A program made the translations under genes and the position numbers. The notes below the pieces were generated by a model, which worked only from the letters and a program-made list of their open reading frames with translations, did not search any database and was not told the origin of the DNA. Below are positions 13,745 to 15,448 of a stretch of 15,448 nt of DNA, in pieces. Position 1 is the first letter of the stretch, and each line of letters begins with the position of its first letter. Source of the stretch: Methanosarcinales archaeon (GTDB lineage Archaea > Halobacteriota > Methanosarcinia > Methanosarcinales > Methanogasteraceae); contig DAOUXE010000001.1 in assembly GCA_030666765.1 (NCBI GenBank), positions 1 through 15,448 of the forward strand, in the 5' to 3' direction.

Positions 13745-15448
13745 CGTGATTCCGGTTCTGGTTCTGTTATTGCTGGCAGCAGGAACCGCGAGCGCTAAAG
13801 ATTGTGGCGGCGGGATCGTGTGTGAGTGCGGCGATACCGTGGTTGGCGACTGGACGCTTACCAAAGATATGGTCTGCACGGAAGGACACGGTCTCATCAT
13901 CGGGGCAGACGATATCGTGATCGACGGCGACGGGTATGTGATAGACGGAGTTTCACAGGGCACATGCGACGATTTCGGAGTTCAGCGCACAGGGATTTAT
14001 AACAAGGCATACGACGGCATAACCATACGAAATCTTGGGATCAGGAACTTCTGCAACGGGATCTATCTCAGATATGACGATGAAACCGGGAACAAGGTCG
14101 AGCGGATCACCATCGAGAACTGCGAGATAGATCACAATGGCGCTGATACCGGAAATGACAACGGGGTTCATGGAATAAAGGCAGTAGGCGTATTCGATAG
14201 CACGATCCGGAACAACAAAGTACACGACAACAAGGGTAAGGGCGATAGCTGCGAAAGTGGGGGCAATGGTATATTTGTGATGGGGATCAGCGGTTACGGG
14301 GCATGGGGTAACCTCATAACCGGAAATGAGATATACAACAACGCGAAAGGCGGATTCTTCACCAAGATGATGTGTAAGGACACCACGGTCAGCCACAACG
14401 AGGTATACGGAAACGGTCAGGGTGGAATCATCCTCCGGTGTAAGAAGTCAGAGGCGCACACAATCGTTGGGAACACTGTGTATGAGAACTATGGTAGCGG
14501 AATCTGGGTAGGCGGTCCCGATAACATCATCAGAGCGAACACGGTAACTGGCAACCGGGACGGTGGTCCCTTCTCAGGTCTTGGCGGAGGCGAGACCGAG
14601 TTCGGTGGCGCGAAAGGTACTGTTGGCGGTAACGGCTGGGGAATCAAGATCTGCCGGGAGGCGCATAACACAGAAGTAACTGAAAATACGGTCTGCGGAA
14701 ACGATTATATTGATATAGAGGTCTGTGAGGGGATCGCCGGAACTACGGGCAGTGAGAATACCTGTGGCACGACAGGGAATTATAATGATGATGGCAACGC
14801 CGGGTGCACGTACCGGTGTTCGTCATCAGGAGATGCTGGCGATGGTGGGGGGGATGGCGGAGATGGTGACATCACCTCCACCGAAGATTCGGACAACATA
14901 AAGGAGAGTTACACGATGACGATTCCGGATGTGGACGGGTTTGTTGAGCAGGAGATCGATCCCGGCGATCTGCTGGAACTAAAAATCCCTGTCACCATGA
15001 TCTCGTTTGAGTCGCTCCGTACTGCTGCGGATGTTGTGGTTCGGGTAGAGTCACTTTACGACACCTCAGCAGGAGTGGACGTGCCAGCGCCCGATCTTGT
15101 TTACCAGAACTTCAACCTCGACGTGCCAATCCCTGATGATGATATAGAGGACGTGACGATCCGGTTCAGGGTGGAAAACTGGTGGATGGAGGAAAATGGG
15201 ATTGATTCCATGAATATCTCACTTTATTGGTGGGACGAGGACGATCCGGGATGGAAAAGAACTCCCACTACCCCTGCAAGCTACGATGAGACTTATGCAT
15301 CCTACGAATCCAGCACTCCAGGGTTCTCGCATTACGCAATTGCCGGGGTGGGTGGGACGAAAGCTGCGACATCAACTCCTGCCGCGACAGCGTACACGCA
15401 AACCCGGACCCAATCCCCCACCCAGTCCCAACTTCAACCACAGTCCCA
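13731..15448 (+). CDS. Secreted beta-helix protein with PGF-pre-PGF domain (partial, runs off the window)
   Basis: The frame opens at the ATG at 13731, inside the end of the DUF2149 gene, and has no stop before the window ends (572 codons seen). A signal peptide (about 1-22, ending GTASA) is followed by a beta-helix (about 25-363) of the same Cys-rich family as the genes at 5257 and 8307. A Gly/Asp linker (about 366-388) leads to a PGF-pre-PGF domain (about 395-540): IRFRVENWWMEENGIDSM, SLYWWDEDDPGWKRTPT, and STPGFSHYAIAG. A Thr/Gln/Pro-rich linker begins at about 545. This domain usually precedes a PGF-CTERM anchor, expected just beyond the window, so the protein should be attached outside the cell. 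It is part of the same run as the ExbB-like and DUF2149 genes. No ribosome binding site is clear, so translational coupling is likely. Confidence 0.88.
   Translation, partial: MRQSSVIPVLVLLLLAAGTASAKDCGGGIVCECGDTVVGDWTLTKDMVCTEGHGLIIGADDIVIDGDGYVIDGVSQGTCDDFGVQRTGIYNKAYDGITIRNLGIRNFCNGIYLRYDDETGNKVERITIENCEIDHNGADTGNDNGVHGIKAVGVFDSTIRNNKVHDNKGKGDSCESGGNGIFVMGISGYGAWGNLITGNEIYNNAKGGFFTKMMCKDTTVSHNEVYGNGQGGIILRCKKSEAHTIVGNTVYENYGSGIWVGGPDNIIRANTVTGNRDGGPFSGLGGGETEFGGAKGTVGGNGWGIKICREAHNTEVTENTVCGNDYIDIEVCEGIAGTTGSENTCGTTGNYNDDGNAGCTYRCSSSGDAGDGGGDGGDGDITSTEDSDNIKESYTMTIPDVDGFVEQEIDPGDLLELKIPVTMISFESLRTAADVVVRVESLYDTSAGVDVPAPDLVYQNFNLDVPIPDDDIEDVTIRFRVENWWMEENGIDSMNISLYWWDEDDPGWKRTPTTPASYDETYASYESSTPGFSHYAIAGVGGTKAATSTPAATAYTQTRTQSPTQSQLQPQS

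Overview
The window reads as archaeal and most likely comes from a methanogen or methane/alkane-oxidising relative (Halobacteriota/Euryarchaeota). This rests on TATA-type promoters, GGTGA and AGGAGG ribosome binding sites, PGF-CTERM-like tails, a PGF-pre-PGF domain, and the ExbB-like / DUF2149 / DUF2162 gene set known mainly from methanogens. Cohesin and dockerin domains are uncommon in archaea but known there. The exact taxon cannot be fixed from the sequence.

Almost every protein is secreted or surface-attached. Region 1 (1-1851) has the tail of a dockerin protein, then two secreted cohesin proteins. In each of these the C-terminal dockerin is cut by an in-frame stop (TGA at 1009, TAG at 1735), yet the rest of the domain stays readable in the same frame. 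Region 2 (1854-5010) is an operon-like run: a 33-residue signal-peptide remnant, a cohesin protein with a PGF-CTERM-like anchor, an adaptor-like protein (cohesin, CARDB, cohesin, dockerin), and a dockerin-cohesin protein. Region 3 (5136-6507) is one secreted right-handed beta-helix protein with a C-terminal dockerin. Region 4 (6496-8190) differs in character: a minus-strand AAA ATPase/DUF4143 gene with an 18-bp perfect palindrome beside its promoter, an orphan dockerin fragment and a repeat-like intergenic element. Region 5 (8186-15448) is a tight run of six genes: beta-helix plus thioredoxin-like CPWC domain, double beta-helix with membrane tail, helical-repeat plus DUF2162-type membrane protein, ExbB/TolQ-like protein, DUF2149 (ExbD/TolR-like), and a beta-helix plus PGF-pre-PGF protein that runs off the end.

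Regions 2, 3 and 5 start with the same roughly 120-bp promoter/leader cassette. It has four TTAGG/CCTAA half-sites at almost fixed spacing, one pair bracketing the TATA box. The cohesin scaffold genes, the dockerin-bearing beta-helix gene and the beta-helix/ExbB-like operon therefore look co-regulated.

Working model (inference): an archaeal surface assembly. Anchored and adaptor cohesin proteins hold dockerin-bearing beta-helix proteins at the envelope. Related beta-helix proteins with their own anchors are made together with an ion-driven ExbB/DUF2149 motor and a DUF2162 membrane protein, which suggests energised capture or uptake of an unknown ligand.
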